Source of the DNA: Mixta calida | GTDB lineage: Bacteria; Pseudomonadota; Gammaproteobacteria; Enterobacterales; Enterobacteriaceae | Direction of reading: 5' to 3' | Length of the DNA: 64,000 bases | Assembly (NCBI RefSeq): GCF_002953215.1 | Contig: NZ_CP026378.1 | Coordinates: 3,082,540-3,146,539 of the forward strand | Shown here: in pieces, positions 8,519 to 17,829 of the stretch | How positions within the stretch are numbered: position 1 is the stretch's first letter | How the letters are laid out: each line of letters begins with the position of its first letter | Program-made: the position numbers and the translations under genes | The notes under the pieces: model-generated | What the model was told of the DNA's origin: nothing | Seen by the model: the letters and a program-made list of their open reading frames with translations, nothing else | Databases searched by the model: none

Positions 8519-9511
8519 TTAGCTATACACATGAATAAGATCATACTTGCCCCGAACAGAAGTATTTGGAATTATTGAGCTAATCTGTGTTGCCGTTTCT
8601 AAAGTTTCTTTTATCGTTGCTTTTGCCTGCTCAATTCCAGCCTTACTGGCTTCGTAAGGTAAGCGCCCTTGTCCAATCTTCACACCTAACTTTCTGTTGA
8701 TATGAGCTGACTGTGAAGAAAGGAAATCATTAACGTTACCCAGATTCTTGACTTGTAGCCTGCTCTTCCCGACGGCAGCTCTCACCGTTTCCACAGAACC
8801 TTGATTACCAGCCCCAATATTGATCCGTCCCATTGTCAGGCCCGCCGCCACGGAAGCGCCTGCAATGATCAACCCTTTGGTCTGGTCATTCATAATCTGA
8901 TTATAACCAACGGGCGCCTCGCCGCCGAGCTGTTCGGCTGTCTTTCGGAACCCGTCAATATTGCCATTGTAAATCCCATCGGCGGCCAGCAGGCATCCCG
9001 CGGCTTTGCTATTAATAACTTCGAGCGAAGCGGGCTTGTTTATTTCAGCCGAACGGGCAGGCACAACAGTAGGTCGCGGCTTTCCACCGCTGTTGCTATA
9101 AACTCTACGGGCAACCGATCTTTTATATTCCTGAATTACCCGCTGCGCTCTGTCAAACTTAAAGCTCAGCGGATCGCAGCAAATCAGTTCACCATTATCG
9201 TCAATATAAAACAACCAGCCCGGCGAGGCAGAAAAACCGCTGAGCATTACCACTTCACCACAGAACAGCATGCTTTTCAGCTTTTCCTGCTCTCGCGCGC
9301 CGTGCGGCGGCAGCTGGTTAGTATAGCCATGAAAATCACGTCTGCGCATATTGATAAGCTGAAAACCTGGCATCAGGCTATCGTCAAAGACATATTCACT
9401 CTTAATCTGCGGCCAGGCGGAAAGAGGATTAACTATCTCTTCATATTTTTCCGGCGCAAGATTATCGCGTGGCAAATAATAAAGGTTATTCCCAGGCAGG
9501 CTTAAGCTCAT
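8519..9511 (-). CDS. Toxin-like effector, C-terminally truncated by an in-frame stop
   Basis: 330 aa protein of two parts. Residues about 1-180 form an unrecognised soluble domain with no signal peptide; about 190-240 hold a segment QIMNDQTKGLIIAGASVAAG similar to pre-toxin regions of polymorphic effectors; the rest (NVNDFLSSQSAHINRKLGVK to RGKYDLIHVYS) resembles a C-terminal toxin module. The TAA at 8519 interrupts this module: the same frame stays open for 29 more codons. A small AT-rich gene follows at once, as an immunity gene would. No secretion partner (vgrG, hcp, cdiB, rhs) is nearby, so it is an orphan. Family assignment is from memory and gene architecture. Confidence 0.6.
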   Translation of the reverse strand: MSLSLPGNNLYYLPRDNLAPEKYEEIVNPLSAWPQIKSEYVFDDSLMPGFQLINMRRRDFHGYTNQLPPHGAREQEKLKSMLFCGEVVMLSGFSASPGWLFYIDDNGELICCDPLSFKFDRAQRVIQEYKRSVARRVYSNSGGKPRPTVVPARSAEINKPASLEVINSKAAGCLLAADGIYNGNIDGFRKTAEQLGGEAPVGYNQIMNDQTKGLIIAGASVAAGLTMGRINIGAGNQGSVETVRAAVGKSRLQVKNLGNVNDFLSSQSAHINRKLGVKIGQGRLPYEASKAGIEQAKATIKETLETATQISSIIPNTSVRGKYDLIHVYS

Positions 9512-9801
9512 ACATCATATCCTTATGATGAAAACTATCGCCTTACCTTCGCATATCGTTATTCAGCGGGCAAGCCGAGTGCTGTTGCCGGTAATCAATA
9601 GTGAATTCAAGCTTATTAGCAAAACGCTTAATACGCCCAGCGTTACAGGAAGATCGAATGAAAACAGGGGGATTTTTACGGCATTGTCATGGCAAAACTA
9701 ACAGCAAACCGTTATTCGAAGCGAGATCGAGACAAAGGTTCGATAAAGGCTGAACATTCTTACGCGGTGGGGAAAACCGAGGGGGAAAAGGCGGAAAAGC
9801 A

Positions 9802-9823
9802 GCGGGCCGGATAGCCGGCCCGC
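9802..9823 (-). terminator. purF terminator
   Basis: Nine-bp perfect stem GCGGGCCGG / CCGGCCCGC with a 4 nt loop, lying 7 nt past the purF stop and followed on the minus strand by TGCTTTTCC. The rest of the 319 bp between the toxin-like gene and purF (9512-9801) shows no gene; it should hold the toxin promoter, but I see no convincing -35/-10 pair. Confidence 0.7.
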
Positions 9824-9829
9824 AGAAAA

Positions 9830-9917
9830 ATTACCCTTCGTTATGCATTTCGAGGCTTTCTACCTCGTTCTGCCGCGCCATCGCTTTCGCGTCGTCGTTG
9901 CGCAGCGACTGCAAATA
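9830..9917 (-). repeat. purF 3' end, proximal copy of the 88 bp direct repeat
   Basis: Identical to 7843-7930. Identity begins at the base next to the purF stop codon and runs into the coding sequence, so one side of the repeat coincides with the gene end. This is the layout left when DNA is inserted at a gene 3' end and brings or duplicates that end. Confidence 0.95.
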
Positions 9918-11348
9918 TTCCAGATATTGCTGATCGACATCTTTCGTAACGTAAACGCCGTTAAACACCGAACATTCAAACTGAACGATGTCGGGATTCT
10001 CTTCGCGCACCGCTTCGATCAGATCATCGAGATCCTGGAAGATCAGTGCGTCAGCTTTGATCAGTTGGCAGATCTCTTCTACTTCACGACCGTGAGCGAT
10101 CAGTTCGGTGGCGCTCGGCATATCGATGCCGTAAACGTTCGGGAAACGAATCTCCGGCGCAGCCGAAGCCAGATAGACCTTTTTCGCGCCCGCTTCGCGC
10201 GCCATCTCAATGATCTGCTCTGAGGTGGTGCCGCGCACGATAGAATCGTCCACCAGCAGCACGTTTTTATCACGGAATTCGGCGCGGTTGGCGTTGAGCT
10301 TGCGGCGCACCGCATTCCGGCGCAGCTGCTGGCCCGGCATGATAAAGGTACGGCCAACATAGCGGTTTTTCACAAAGCCCTGACGATAGGGTTTGTTCAG
10401 AATGCGCGCGATTTCCAGCGCCACGTCGGTAGAGGTTTCCGGGATCGGGATCACTACATCGATATCCAGGTCTTCCCACTCGCGCGCAATTTTTTCGCCC
10501 AGCTTGGTGCCCATGCGGACGCGGGCGCTGTAGACAGAAATCTTGTCGAGGAACGAATCCGGGCGGGCAAAATAGACATACTCGAACAGGCACGGATTGT
10601 TGCGCGGGTTCTCGGCGCACTGGCGGGTATAGAGCTGCCCTTTCACCGTGATATAGACCGCTTCGCCCGGCGCGACATCGCGCAGGAACTCAAAGCCCAG
10701 CGTATCGAGCGCCACGCTTTCGGAAGCCACCATATATTCGGTGCGTCCGCCGTCCAGCTCGCGTTTCCCCATCACCAGTGGACGAATGCCGTTAGGATCG
10801 CGGAAGGCGACCATGCCGTGGCCGATAATCATCGCCACGCAGGCGTAGGCGCCGCGCACCTGCTGATGAACCGCAGCGACGGCGGCGAAAATGTCATCCG
10901 CCTCCAGCGGGTGATGCGGGCAGCGATCCAGTTCCTGCGCGAAAATATTCAGCAGGATTTCGGAATCGGAAGTGGTGTTCACATGGCGGCGACCGCTTTC
11001 AAACAACTGCTTGCGCAGCTCGTGCGCGTTGGTCAGGTTGCCGTTGTGGGCCAGGGTAATGCCATATGGGGAGTTGACGTAGAAAGGCTGCGCTTCGGAG
11101 GCGCTGGAGCTACCAGCGGTCGGGTAACGCACGTGACCGATGCCTATATTGCCCTGCAAACGCTGCATATGGCGAGCTTCGAACACATCGTTGACCAGCC
11201 CGTTCGCCTTACGCAGACGGAAACAGTTCAGCGCATCGATGGTACAAATGCCTGCGGCATCCTGCCCACGGTGCTGGAGCACCGTTAACGCGTCATAAAT
11301 CGACTGGTTGACCGGCATAAAACCGGTGATACCGACAATACCGCACAT
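9831..11348 (-). CDS. purF: Amidophosphoribosyltransferase PurF
   Basis: First committed enzyme of purine synthesis: PRPP + glutamine to phosphoribosylamine (505 aa, cytoplasm). The N-terminal nucleophile glutaminase begins MCGIVGITG, with Cys2 exposed after Met removal; the C-terminal phosphoribosyltransferase carries the PRPP loop [13 protein letters not shown]. It lies 36 nt downstream of cvpA, with a PurR box upstream of that pair. The gene is intact even though its last 88 bases are duplicated 2 kb away. Confidence 0.98.
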   Translation of the reverse strand: MCGIVGITGFMPVNQSIYDALTVLQHRGQDAAGICTIDALNCFRLRKANGLVNDVFEARHMQRLQGNIGIGHVRYPTAGSSSASEAQPFYVNSPYGITLAHNGNLTNAHELRKQLFESGRRHVNTTSDSEILLNIFAQELDRCPHHPLEADDIFAAVAAVHQQVRGAYACVAMIIGHGMVAFRDPNGIRPLVMGKRELDGGRTEYMVASESVALDTLGFEFLRDVAPGEAVYITVKGQLYTRQCAENPRNNPCLFEYVYFARPDSFLDKISVYSARVRMGTKLGEKIAREWEDLDIDVVIPIPETSTDVALEIARILNKPYRQGFVKNRYVGRTFIMPGQQLRRNAVRRKLNANRAEFRDKNVLLVDDSIVRGTTSEQIIEMAREAGAKKVYLASAAPEIRFPNVYGIDMPSATELIAHGREVEEICQLIKADALIFQDLDDLIEAVREENPDIVQFECSVFNGVYVTKDVDQQYLEYLQSLRNDDAKAMARQNEVESLEMHNEG

Positions 11349-11384
11349 GTTGTCATATCCTCATTGGCCGCACACCCGGCGCGA

Positions 11385-11870
11385 TTACCGGGGTAAAAAA
11401 CTCGACGTGCTTTGCAGATAGTCAAAAAACCATCTGATGATGTAACTGAACTCAGGGATCAACTGAGACTGCTGCCAGTCCGGACTTTTAGAAAAGCCGG
11501 TAAAGGTATCGAGGAAGAACAGCATCGCCGACACGATTAACACGCCGCGCAGCGCCCCGAAGCAGACCCCCAGTACTCTGTCCGTTCCTGACAAACCCGT
11601 TTTTTCGACCAGCGAGCCAATCACATAGTTCACTATCGCCCCGACAATCAGGGTGGCGATAAACAGAACGGCGATAGCGATGCCGTTGCGCACCAGCTGA
11701 TCGTTAAATCCGGTGAACCAGACAGCAAGGAAGGGATAGTAATGACTGGCAACAAAGAATGCGCATCCCCAGGTGATAAGCGATAAAGCTTCCCGAACAA
11801 ACCCACGGATCAGGCTGACAAGAGCAGAAAAACCAACAATCCCAATGATGACGTAATCTATCCAGACCAT
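11385..11870 (-). CDS. cvpA: Colicin V production family membrane protein CvpA
   Basis: Inner-membrane protein (161 aa) with about four hydrophobic helices, co-transcribed with purF. Family blocks SLIRGFVREALSLITWGCAF and SGTDRVLGVCFGALRG are present, with the end WFFDYLQSTSSFLPR. The ATG at 11870 gives the conserved start MVWIDYVI; the frame to 11915 adds an unrelated 15 residues. It is needed for colicin V release in E. coli and linked to envelope stress; the molecular function is unclear. Confidence 0.93.
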   Translation of the reverse strand: MVWIDYVIIGIVGFSALVSLIRGFVREALSLITWGCAFFVASHYYPFLAVWFTGFNDQLVRNGIAIAVLFIATLIVGAIVNYVIGSLVEKTGLSGTDRVLGVCFGALRGVLIVSAMLFFLDTFTGFSKSPDWQQSQLIPEFSYIIRWFFDYLQSTSSFLPR

Positions 11871-11926
11871 GAACTCTTCCAGCGACAGCGCCCCTGCATC
11901 CAGTTCGGGGCGCATTCTAACAGAAA

Positions 11927-11942
11927 AAGAAAACGTTTGCGT
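11927..11942 (-). promoter_or_regulatory. PurR operator upstream of cvpA-purF
   Basis: Minus strand ACGCAAACGTTTTCTT matches the PurR box ACGCAAACGTTTNCGT at nearly every position. It lies about 57 bp before the cvpA start, where E. coli carries its PurR site, so purine repression of cvpA-purF is expected. Confidence 0.8.
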
Positions 11943-12066
11943 AGGGTTTTCCCTGCCCCTTACAAATAAAAAAACCGGCGCAAAAAAGCGCAGCGCGGGC
12001 TGACGAGGGGCAACCCTGCGGCCGTAAATGACGCAGGGCCGACCACCAGAACAAGACTGTCGCGCC

Positions 12067-12810
12067 TTAGCGCGCGCTGTACGGTTTCACCACGCCGCTG
12101 AGACCGGAAACGCTTTTCAGCTCGCCGATCGCCGCCTGCATTTTCGCTTTCGAGGCGTCCGGTCCCACGTAAATACGGGTGATCTGCCCCTGTACCGGCG
12201 TGGAAGGCACGGTGAAGGCGCGATAGCCGGAAAGACGCAGCTGCGCCACGATCTCATTTACCTTCGCGGCGTTTTTCAACGCGCCCAGCTGCACCACGTA
12301 CGCCTGACCCGTCGGCGCGGTTTGCTCCGCTGGTTTCGGCTGCCCAACCGGCTTCGGCTGTTCAACCGGTTTAGGCTGCTCCGCCGGCTTCGGTTTCGGC
12401 TGTTCGACCGGCTTCGGCTTCGGTTTCGGCGTTTCCACCGTCTGCGGCCGGGTCTGCTCCGCGCGCGGCTTCAGCGGCGGCGCGGACTGCACCGGCGGCG
12501 GCGTCACTACCGTCGGCGCGCTGTTCTGCTGCGGCACGGTCGATCCGCTATCCGCCGATTGCGACGGATGGCTGTTGCCGCCGCCTATCGCCGCGACAGC
12601 GCCTTCCGGCGGCTGCGTCGGCAGAGACTGCGTCACCGGCGGCACCATATCGCTGTCCTGCTGATCGTCCGGCTTCGGCACCAGCGGGATCGCGGCGAAT
12701 TCTTCCTTATAATGCTTCTTTTTGCCATCAAGCAGGCCTGGCAAGACAATGACGCCAACGGCGACCAGAATTACCGTGCCGACTAAGCGGTTCTGAAACT
12801 TACTTGCCAC
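12067..12810 (-). CDS. dedD: Cell division protein DedD (SPOR domain)
   Basis: Bitopic inner-membrane division protein (247 aa) that binds denuded septal peptidoglycan. It has a short cytoplasmic N-terminus, one membrane helix (LVGTVILVAVGVIVLPGLL, about residues 9-27), a long Pro/Lys/Gln-rich periplasmic linker with repeated KPVEQPKP-type units (about 130-165), and a C-terminal SPOR domain (AYVVQLGALKNAAKVNEIV onwards). It overlaps folC by 11 nt. The linker is low complexity and likely varies in length between strains. Confidence 0.94.
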   Translation of the reverse strand: MASKFQNRLVGTVILVAVGVIVLPGLLDGKKKHYKEEFAAIPLVPKPDDQQDSDMVPPVTQSLPTQPPEGAVAAIGGGNSHPSQSADSGSTVPQQNSAPTVVTPPPVQSAPPLKPRAEQTRPQTVETPKPKPKPVEQPKPKPAEQPKPVEQPKPVGQPKPAEQTAPTGQAYVVQLGALKNAAKVNEIVAQLRLSGYRAFTVPSTPVQGQITRIYVGPDASKAKMQAAIGELKSVSGLSGVVKPYSAR

Positions 12811-14074
12811 TGCCCTTCTCCGTTTCCATCGCTTCCATGACGTGCGCTACCGTATGGAATGAACCACACACCAGCACAATATCCTGCTTATCCGCCTGCT
12901 GCATGGCGGCCTGCCAGGCGGCGGCGACCGAGGCGAAGGACTGCGCCCGATCGGTTTTCAGCTCGGCCAGCAGCTGTTCCGCGCTGGCACCGCGTGGCCC
13001 TTCCAGCGGCGCGAGATACCAACAATCCACCTGCGGCGCGAGAGCGGCCAGCGTGCCGGCGATATCTTTATCGTGCAGCATGCCTACCACCGCGCGCACC
13101 ACGCCCCGCTTCGGCAGCTGCGCCAGGCGACTGGCGAGATAAGCTGCCGCATGCGGGTTATGCGCCACGTCCAAAATCACCTGCGGCGACTGCGCCACGG
13201 TCTGAAAACGTCCCGGCAGGATGGCTTTATCCAGATGCTCACGGATCACCGTTTCACTGACGTTCAGGCCCGAGGCGCTAAGCGCAGCCAGCGCTGTCGC
13301 CGCGTTAGGCAGCGGCACCTGCGGCTGCGGCAGGTTTTCCAGGGTGATGCGGCTATCGCTGAAGCGCCAGCCGCTCTCCTGCGCCTGCCAGTGCCAGTCG
13401 CGGCCCAGCTGTAACAGCTGAGCGCTTTTCTCCTGCGCTACCTGGGCAATAGTGTGCGGCATATCGGGCTCCCCCACTACCGCCGGTTTTCCGGCGCGGA
13501 AGACGCCCGCCTTTTCACGGCCAATGCTTTCCCGATCCGGGCCCAGCCAGTCGGTATGATCCAGCGCGATGCTGGTGATCACCGCGACGTCGGCGTCGAC
13601 GATGTTGGTGGCGTCAAGGCGTCCGCCAAGGCCAACCTCCAGGATCACCACGTCCAGCGCCGCCTGCTTAAACAGTTGCAGCGCCGACAGGGTGCTGAAT
13701 TCAAAATAGGTTAGCGAGGTGTCGCCGCGTCCCGCCTCGATAGCGGCGAAGCTGGCGGTGTGCGCCGCTTCCGGCAGTTCATCGCCCTGTACGCGCACCC
13801 GTTCGGTATAGCGCAGCAGATGCGGCGAACTGTAGACGCCGACGCGGTAGCCAGCGGCCATCAGCAGCGTTTCCAGCGTGCGGCAGGTGGTGCCTTTGCC
13901 GTTGGTGCCGGCGACAGTGAAGACGAAAGGCGCGGGTTTTAACAGATCAAGCGTGCGGGCGACGTGTTCGATACGCGTCAGTCCCAGATCGATCGCCTGC
14001 GTGTGCAGACGCTCAAGATAATAAAGCCACGTGGCCAGAGGCGACGTGGCTTGAGGAAGGTGAAGATTTTCCAT
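12800..14074 (-). CDS. folC: Folylpolyglutamate/dihydrofolate synthase FolC
   Basis: Bifunctional Mur-ligase-type enzyme (424 aa) adding glutamate to dihydropteroate and then to folates. The P-loop TVAGTNGKGTTCRTLE is near residue 55, the Mg/ATP region TYFEFSTLSAL and EVGLGGRLDATNIV follow, and the C-terminal domain has DVAHNPHAA. It lies between accD and dedD on the same strand, as in E. coli. Confidence 0.96.
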   Translation of the reverse strand: MENLHLPQATSPLATWLYYLERLHTQAIDLGLTRIEHVARTLDLLKPAPFVFTVAGTNGKGTTCRTLETLLMAAGYRVGVYSSPHLLRYTERVRVQGDELPEAAHTASFAAIEAGRGDTSLTYFEFSTLSALQLFKQAALDVVILEVGLGGRLDATNIVDADVAVITSIALDHTDWLGPDRESIGREKAGVFRAGKPAVVGEPDMPHTIAQVAQEKSAQLLQLGRDWHWQAQESGWRFSDSRITLENLPQPQVPLPNAATALAALSASGLNVSETVIREHLDKAILPGRFQTVAQSPQVILDVAHNPHAAAYLASRLAQLPKRGVVRAVVGMLHDKDIAGTLAALAPQVDCWYLAPLEGPRGASAEQLLAELKTDRAQSFASVAAAWQAAMQQADKQDIVLVCGSFHTVAHVMEAMETEKGSGK

Positions 14075-14141
14075 GGATCCCGTTCACAAGGTTACGGTTC
14101 ATTGGCGAAAGGCGCCGCGGGCGACGCCTTTCCATCATCTG

Positions 14142-15053
14142 TCAGGCCTCGTGGCTTTCCGCTTCCGGCTGCTCAGGACGGTCTTCGCTGTCCTGCAGCG
14201 GCGCAGGCAGATTTTGCAGCTTCGCCAGCAGGCTTGCCAGTTTAAAGCGCATTTCCGGGCGGCGGATAATCATATCGATCGCGCCTTTTTCAATCAGGAA
14301 TTCGCTGCGCTGGAAGCCCGGCGGCAGTTTTTCGCGCACCGTCTGTTCGATAACGCGCGGGCCGGCAAAGCCGATTAGCGCCTTCGGCTCCGCCACGTTC
14401 AGATCGCCCAGCATGGCGAAACTGGCGGAGACGCCGCCCATGGTCGGGTCGGTCAGCACGGAGATGTACGGCAGACCGCGCTCGCGCATTTTAGCCAGCG
14501 CGGCGCTGGTTTTCGCCATCTGCATCAGCGACATCAGCGCTTCCTGCATACGGGCGCCGCCGCTGGCGGAGAAACAGATCAGCGGACAGTTGTCTTCCAG
14601 CGCCTGCTCGACGGCGCGAACGAAACGCGCGCCTACCACCGAGCCCATCGAGCCGCCCATAAAGGCGAATTCAAACGCGGCGGCGACGACCGGCATGCTG
14701 TGCAGCGTGCCCTTCATCACGATCAGCGCGTCTTTTTCTTCGGTCTCTTTCTGCGCGGCAGCCAGACGATCCTTATACTTTTTGGAATCGCGGAACTTGA
14801 GCACATCTTTCGGCTCCAGTTCGCTGCCCAGTTCCACCAGCGTGCCCTGATCTAACAGGCTGTGCAGGCGCTCGCGCGCATGCATACGCATGTGATGGTC
14901 GCATTTTGGACAAACTTCCAGGTTGCGTTCCAGCTCAGCACGGTAAAGCACCTGCCCGCAGCTGTCGCATTTTGTCCAGACCCCTTCAGGAATGTTTGCT
15001 CTGCGCGATGGGGTGATTGTGCTCTTATTGAGAATTCGTTCAATCCAGCTCAT
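14142..15053 (-). CDS. accD: Acetyl-CoA carboxylase carboxyltransferase subunit beta AccD
   Basis: Beta subunit (303 aa) of acetyl-CoA carboxylase; with AccA it transfers CO2 from biotin to acetyl-CoA to make malonyl-CoA. The N-terminal zinc ribbon has Cys29, Cys32, Cys48 and Cys51 (CDSC and CPKC). The crotonase-fold core includes [19 protein letters not shown] and [16 protein letters not shown]. The acidic, Glu/Gln-rich tail is variable in the family. Confidence 0.97.
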   Translation of the reverse strand: MSWIERILNKSTITPSRRANIPEGVWTKCDSCGQVLYRAELERNLEVCPKCDHHMRMHARERLHSLLDQGTLVELGSELEPKDVLKFRDSKKYKDRLAAAQKETEEKDALIVMKGTLHSMPVVAAAFEFAFMGGSMGSVVGARFVRAVEQALEDNCPLICFSASGGARMQEALMSLMQMAKTSAALAKMRERGLPYISVLTDPTMGGVSASFAMLGDLNVAEPKALIGFAGPRVIEQTVREKLPPGFQRSEFLIEKGAIDMIIRRPEMRFKLASLLAKLQNLPAPLQDSEDRPEQPEAESHEA

Positions 15054-15200
15054 TGATGACCTTTCTGTTTGAACCTGGTGAAACCAGTTTTTCTTGTTGC
15101 TGCTGAAGCCGTCTTCAGCAGACCATAAATGTCGCCCATTAAACCATAACCATTTCGCGCTGTGGATAAAAATCTGGTCGTACCCGTCAGCGCTGATGGT

Positions 15201-15863
15201 TTAGGGCTGTTTTTGCTGCCGCGCCGCACGGCGATGGCGCCACACTTCAATAACGCCTGGCAGTATCGAAACCACAATAATCGCCACGATCAGCAGCTTC
15301 AGGTTTTCCTGCACCATCGGCAGCGCGCCGAAGAAATATCCCGCGTAGGAGAACAGCAGCACCCATAGCAGCGCGCCAGCCACGTTAAACAGCGCGAAGT
15401 GGCGATAGGACATATGCCCCATCCCGGCGACAAACGGCGCGAAGGTGCGGACGATCGGCACAAAGCGCGCCAGAATAATCGTTTTTCCGCCGTGGCGCTC
15501 GTAAAAAGCGTGGGTTTTATCGAGATAGCTGCGGCGGAAAATGCGCGAATTGGGGTTGCTGAACAGCTTTTCGCCGAACAGACGTCCAATCATATAGTTG
15601 ACCGCATCGCCCAGCACCGCCGCGATCGTCAACAGCGTCACCATCACATGCACATTAAGATCGTTGGTCGGCAGCGCGGCCAGCGCGCCAGCGACGAACA
15701 GCAGCGAATCGCCCGGCAGAAACGGCGTGACCACCAGGCCCGTTTCGCAAAACAGGATCAGAAACAGAATGGCGTAGACCCAGATGCCATACTGCGCCAC
15801 CAGCTCGGCGAGATGAACATCGATATGCAGGATAAAATCGACAACAAAACGGATTAGATCCAT
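15201..15863 (-). CDS. dedA: DedA family membrane protein
   Basis: Inner-membrane protein (220 aa) of the DedA/SNARE-associated family, members of which recycle undecaprenyl phosphate or help maintain proton motive force. Signature blocks are [38 protein letters not shown] and [16 protein letters not shown], the last holding the essential arginines. It lies between truA and accD, as in E. coli. Confidence 0.94.
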   Translation of the reverse strand: MDLIRFVVDFILHIDVHLAELVAQYGIWVYAILFLILFCETGLVVTPFLPGDSLLFVAGALAALPTNDLNVHVMVTLLTIAAVLGDAVNYMIGRLFGEKLFSNPNSRIFRRSYLDKTHAFYERHGGKTIILARFVPIVRTFAPFVAGMGHMSYRHFALFNVAGALLWVLLFSYAGYFFGALPMVQENLKLLIVAIIVVSILPGVIEVWRHRRAARQQKQP

Positions 15864-15896
15864 AACTCTTCCTTAGCGAGCGGCAGCGCCTGAATA

Positions 15897-16706
15897 TTAG
15901 TCTTCGAGAAATAATGGCCCCATCGGCGGGGTCGGTAAGGCGAAACGCGCCGGATAGTCAACGGAGACCAGATAAAGGCCCTCCGCTTTCGCCGTCGCGG
16001 CCGCCAGCTTGCGGTCTTTCGCCGCCAGCAGTTCAGCCATCCAGCTTTCGGGCTGGTTGCCGCAGCCGATTTCCATCAGGCTGCCGACGATATTGCGCAC
16101 CATATGGTGCACGAACGCATTGGCTTTAATATCCACCACCACGTACGCACCGTGACGGCTGACGTTCAGATGCATCACGTTGCGCCACGGGGTGCGCGAC
16201 TGGCACTGCACGGCGCGAAACGAGGTAAAGTCGTTTTCACCCAGCAGGCATTGCCCGGCGCGATGCATTCTTTCCGCATCCAGCGGCTGATGATAGTGCG
16301 TCACGCCGCCGTTCAGGATCGCCGGGCGCAGCCGGTGATTGTAGATCACGTAACGGTAACGTCGCGCCGTGGCGCTGAAACGCGCGTGAAACTCCTCCGG
16401 CACCGCTTTAACCCAGCGCACGGCGATATCGTCCGGCAGGTTGGCGTTCACGCCCAGCGTCCAGGCCGCATCCTTACGCGCCGAGGTGGTTTCAAAATGC
16501 ACCACCTGTCCGGTGCCGTGCACGCCAGCGTCGGTACGTCCGGCGCAAAATACCGTTACCTCGTGGTTCGCTACCTGCGACAGCGCCTGCTCCAGCCGCG
16601 CCTGCACGCTGCGCACTTCCTGCTGCCGCTGCCAGCCGTAATAACGGCTGCCGTCATATTCAATGCCAAGCGCCAGTTTACAGACGCCGTTTACCGCCTC
16701 GGTCAT
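15897..16706 (-). CDS. truA: tRNA pseudouridine synthase A TruA
   Basis: Converts uridines 38-40 of tRNA anticodon arms to pseudouridine (269 aa). The catalytic aspartate is Asp59 in [31 protein letters not shown] is another signature. The start codon shares one base with the usg stop, indicating coupled translation. Confidence 0.96.
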   Translation of the reverse strand: MTEAVNGVCKLALGIEYDGSRYYGWQRQQEVRSVQARLEQALSQVANHEVTVFCAGRTDAGVHGTGQVVHFETTSARKDAAWTLGVNANLPDDIAVRWVKAVPEEFHARFSATARRYRYVIYNHRLRPAILNGGVTHYHQPLDAERMHRAGQCLLGENDFTSFRAVQCQSRTPWRNVMHLNVSRHGAYVVVDIKANAFVHHMVRNIVGSLMEIGCGNQPESWMAELLAAKDRKLAAATAKAEGLYLVSVDYPARFALPTPPMGPLFLED

Positions 16707-17716
16707 CAGTACAGATACTCCTGCACCAGCTTCTCGGCGGTTTTTATCGCCATCAACGCGCCGCCGAAGCGGATGTTGTCAGCGACCGACCAGAATTGCA
16801 GCAGCTCCGGGATGCCGTAGTCGTTGCGCAGACAGCCGACGTTCAGGTTGCTGTTGTCGGAGGCGTCGGTGACCTGGGTCGGGTAATCATTTTCATCCGA
16901 CAGCACGATCTCATCCATCCGCGACAGCTCGTCGCGCGCCTCTTCCGCCGATAGCGGACGCAGGCTTTCCAGATGCACAATCTGCGCATTGCCGTAAAAC
17001 ACCGGCGCCTGCACGCTGCTGACGGCGATCGGCAGGCCTTCGTCCTGTAGTACCTTGCGCACCTGATCGACCAGGCGACGCTCGCTGGCGACGCTGCCCG
17101 CGCTGTCCGGCAACTGCGGCAACATGTTGAACGCCAGCTGGCGGCCAAAATAGTGTTCTTCCGCCGGCACGCCGTTCAGCAAACGCGCGCTTTCGCCCGC
17201 CAGCGAATCGACCGCCGCTTTGCCCTGCGCCGATACCGACAGCAGATTGGTCACCTGCAGACGCGCCAGGCCCGCCTGTTCAACCAGCGGCTTGATGGCG
17301 CACAGCAGCTGACTGGTCAGGCTGTCGGCCACGGTAATAATATTGCGGTTGCGGTAATCCGCCAGCACCTGCGGGTTGACGTCCGGCACCACCAGCGGCA
17401 CATCCGGCTCCAACGCGAAGAGATCGCTGCTGTCGATCACCAGGCAACCGGCGCTCGCCGCGTCTTCAGCGTAGCGTGCCGAGGCGTCGCGGCCTGCGGC
17501 GAAAAACGCCAGCTGCGCCTGCGACCAGTCGAATTCGTCGGCATTCTGCACGCGCAGCGATTTCCCGTCGAAACGCACGCTCTCTCCGGCGCTGCGCTCG
17601 CTCGCCAGCAGATACAACTCACCCACCGGGAACTGGCGTTCCGCCAGCAGTTCCAGTAAAGCGTTCCCTACTGCGCCTGTCGCGCCTAAAAGCGCAATAT
17701 TCCAGCCGTCAGACAT
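16706..17716 (-). CDS. usg: Semialdehyde dehydrogenase-like protein Usg
   Basis: Paralogue of aspartate-semialdehyde dehydrogenase (336 aa) with the Rossmann start [19 protein letters not shown] and the dimerisation fold. The catalytic cysteine expected in ASADH (QAxxGxG...NC) is not evident: the corresponding part reads [12 protein letters not shown]. As in E. coli, it is probably not a true Asd, and its role is unknown. It sits between pdxB and truA. Confidence 0.9.
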   Translation of the reverse strand: MSDGWNIALLGATGAVGNALLELLAERQFPVGELYLLASERSAGESVRFDGKSLRVQNADEFDWSQAQLAFFAAGRDASARYAEDAASAGCLVIDSSDLFALEPDVPLVVPDVNPQVLADYRNRNIITVADSLTSQLLCAIKPLVEQAGLARLQVTNLLSVSAQGKAAVDSLAGESARLLNGVPAEEHYFGRQLAFNMLPQLPDSAGSVASERRLVDQVRKVLQDEGLPIAVSSVQAPVFYGNAQIVHLESLRPLSAEEARDELSRMDEIVLSDENDYPTQVTDASDNSNLNVGCLRNDYGIPELLQFWSVADNIRFGGALMAIKTAEKLVQEYLY

Positions 17717-17752
17717 GGTGGTTTACTCCAGACAATGACATAAAAACAGAAG

Positions 17753-17771
17753 GCGGTGATATTCACCGCCC
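17753..17771 (-). terminator. Terminator between pdxB and usg
   Basis: Eight-bp stem GGCGGTGA / TCACCGCC with a 3 nt loop, then TTCTGTTTTTATG on the minus strand. A second stem lies at 17792-17815 (CTGCCGCC / GGCGGCAG). Either could limit read-through from pdxB into usg. Confidence 0.6.
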
Positions 17772-17829
17772 GTTGATTCAGATTATTCCCCTGCCGCCTG
17801 AGGCGTGGCGGCAGACGCAATAACGTGGG

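Noticed and set aside
7738..9830. Integrase or att core within the purF cassette
   Set aside because: No recombinase frame and no short core repeat beyond the 88 bp purF duplication; integration by a dedicated integrase cannot be shown.
12014..12038. CCCTGCG/CGCAGGG hairpin after dedD
   Set aside because: Seven-bp stem with an 11 nt loop and no T-tract; too weak to call a terminator.
12028..12786. Plus-strand frame rich in RLR repeats
   Set aside because: Reverse complement of the Pro/Lys/Gln linker of dedD; composition is explained by that.
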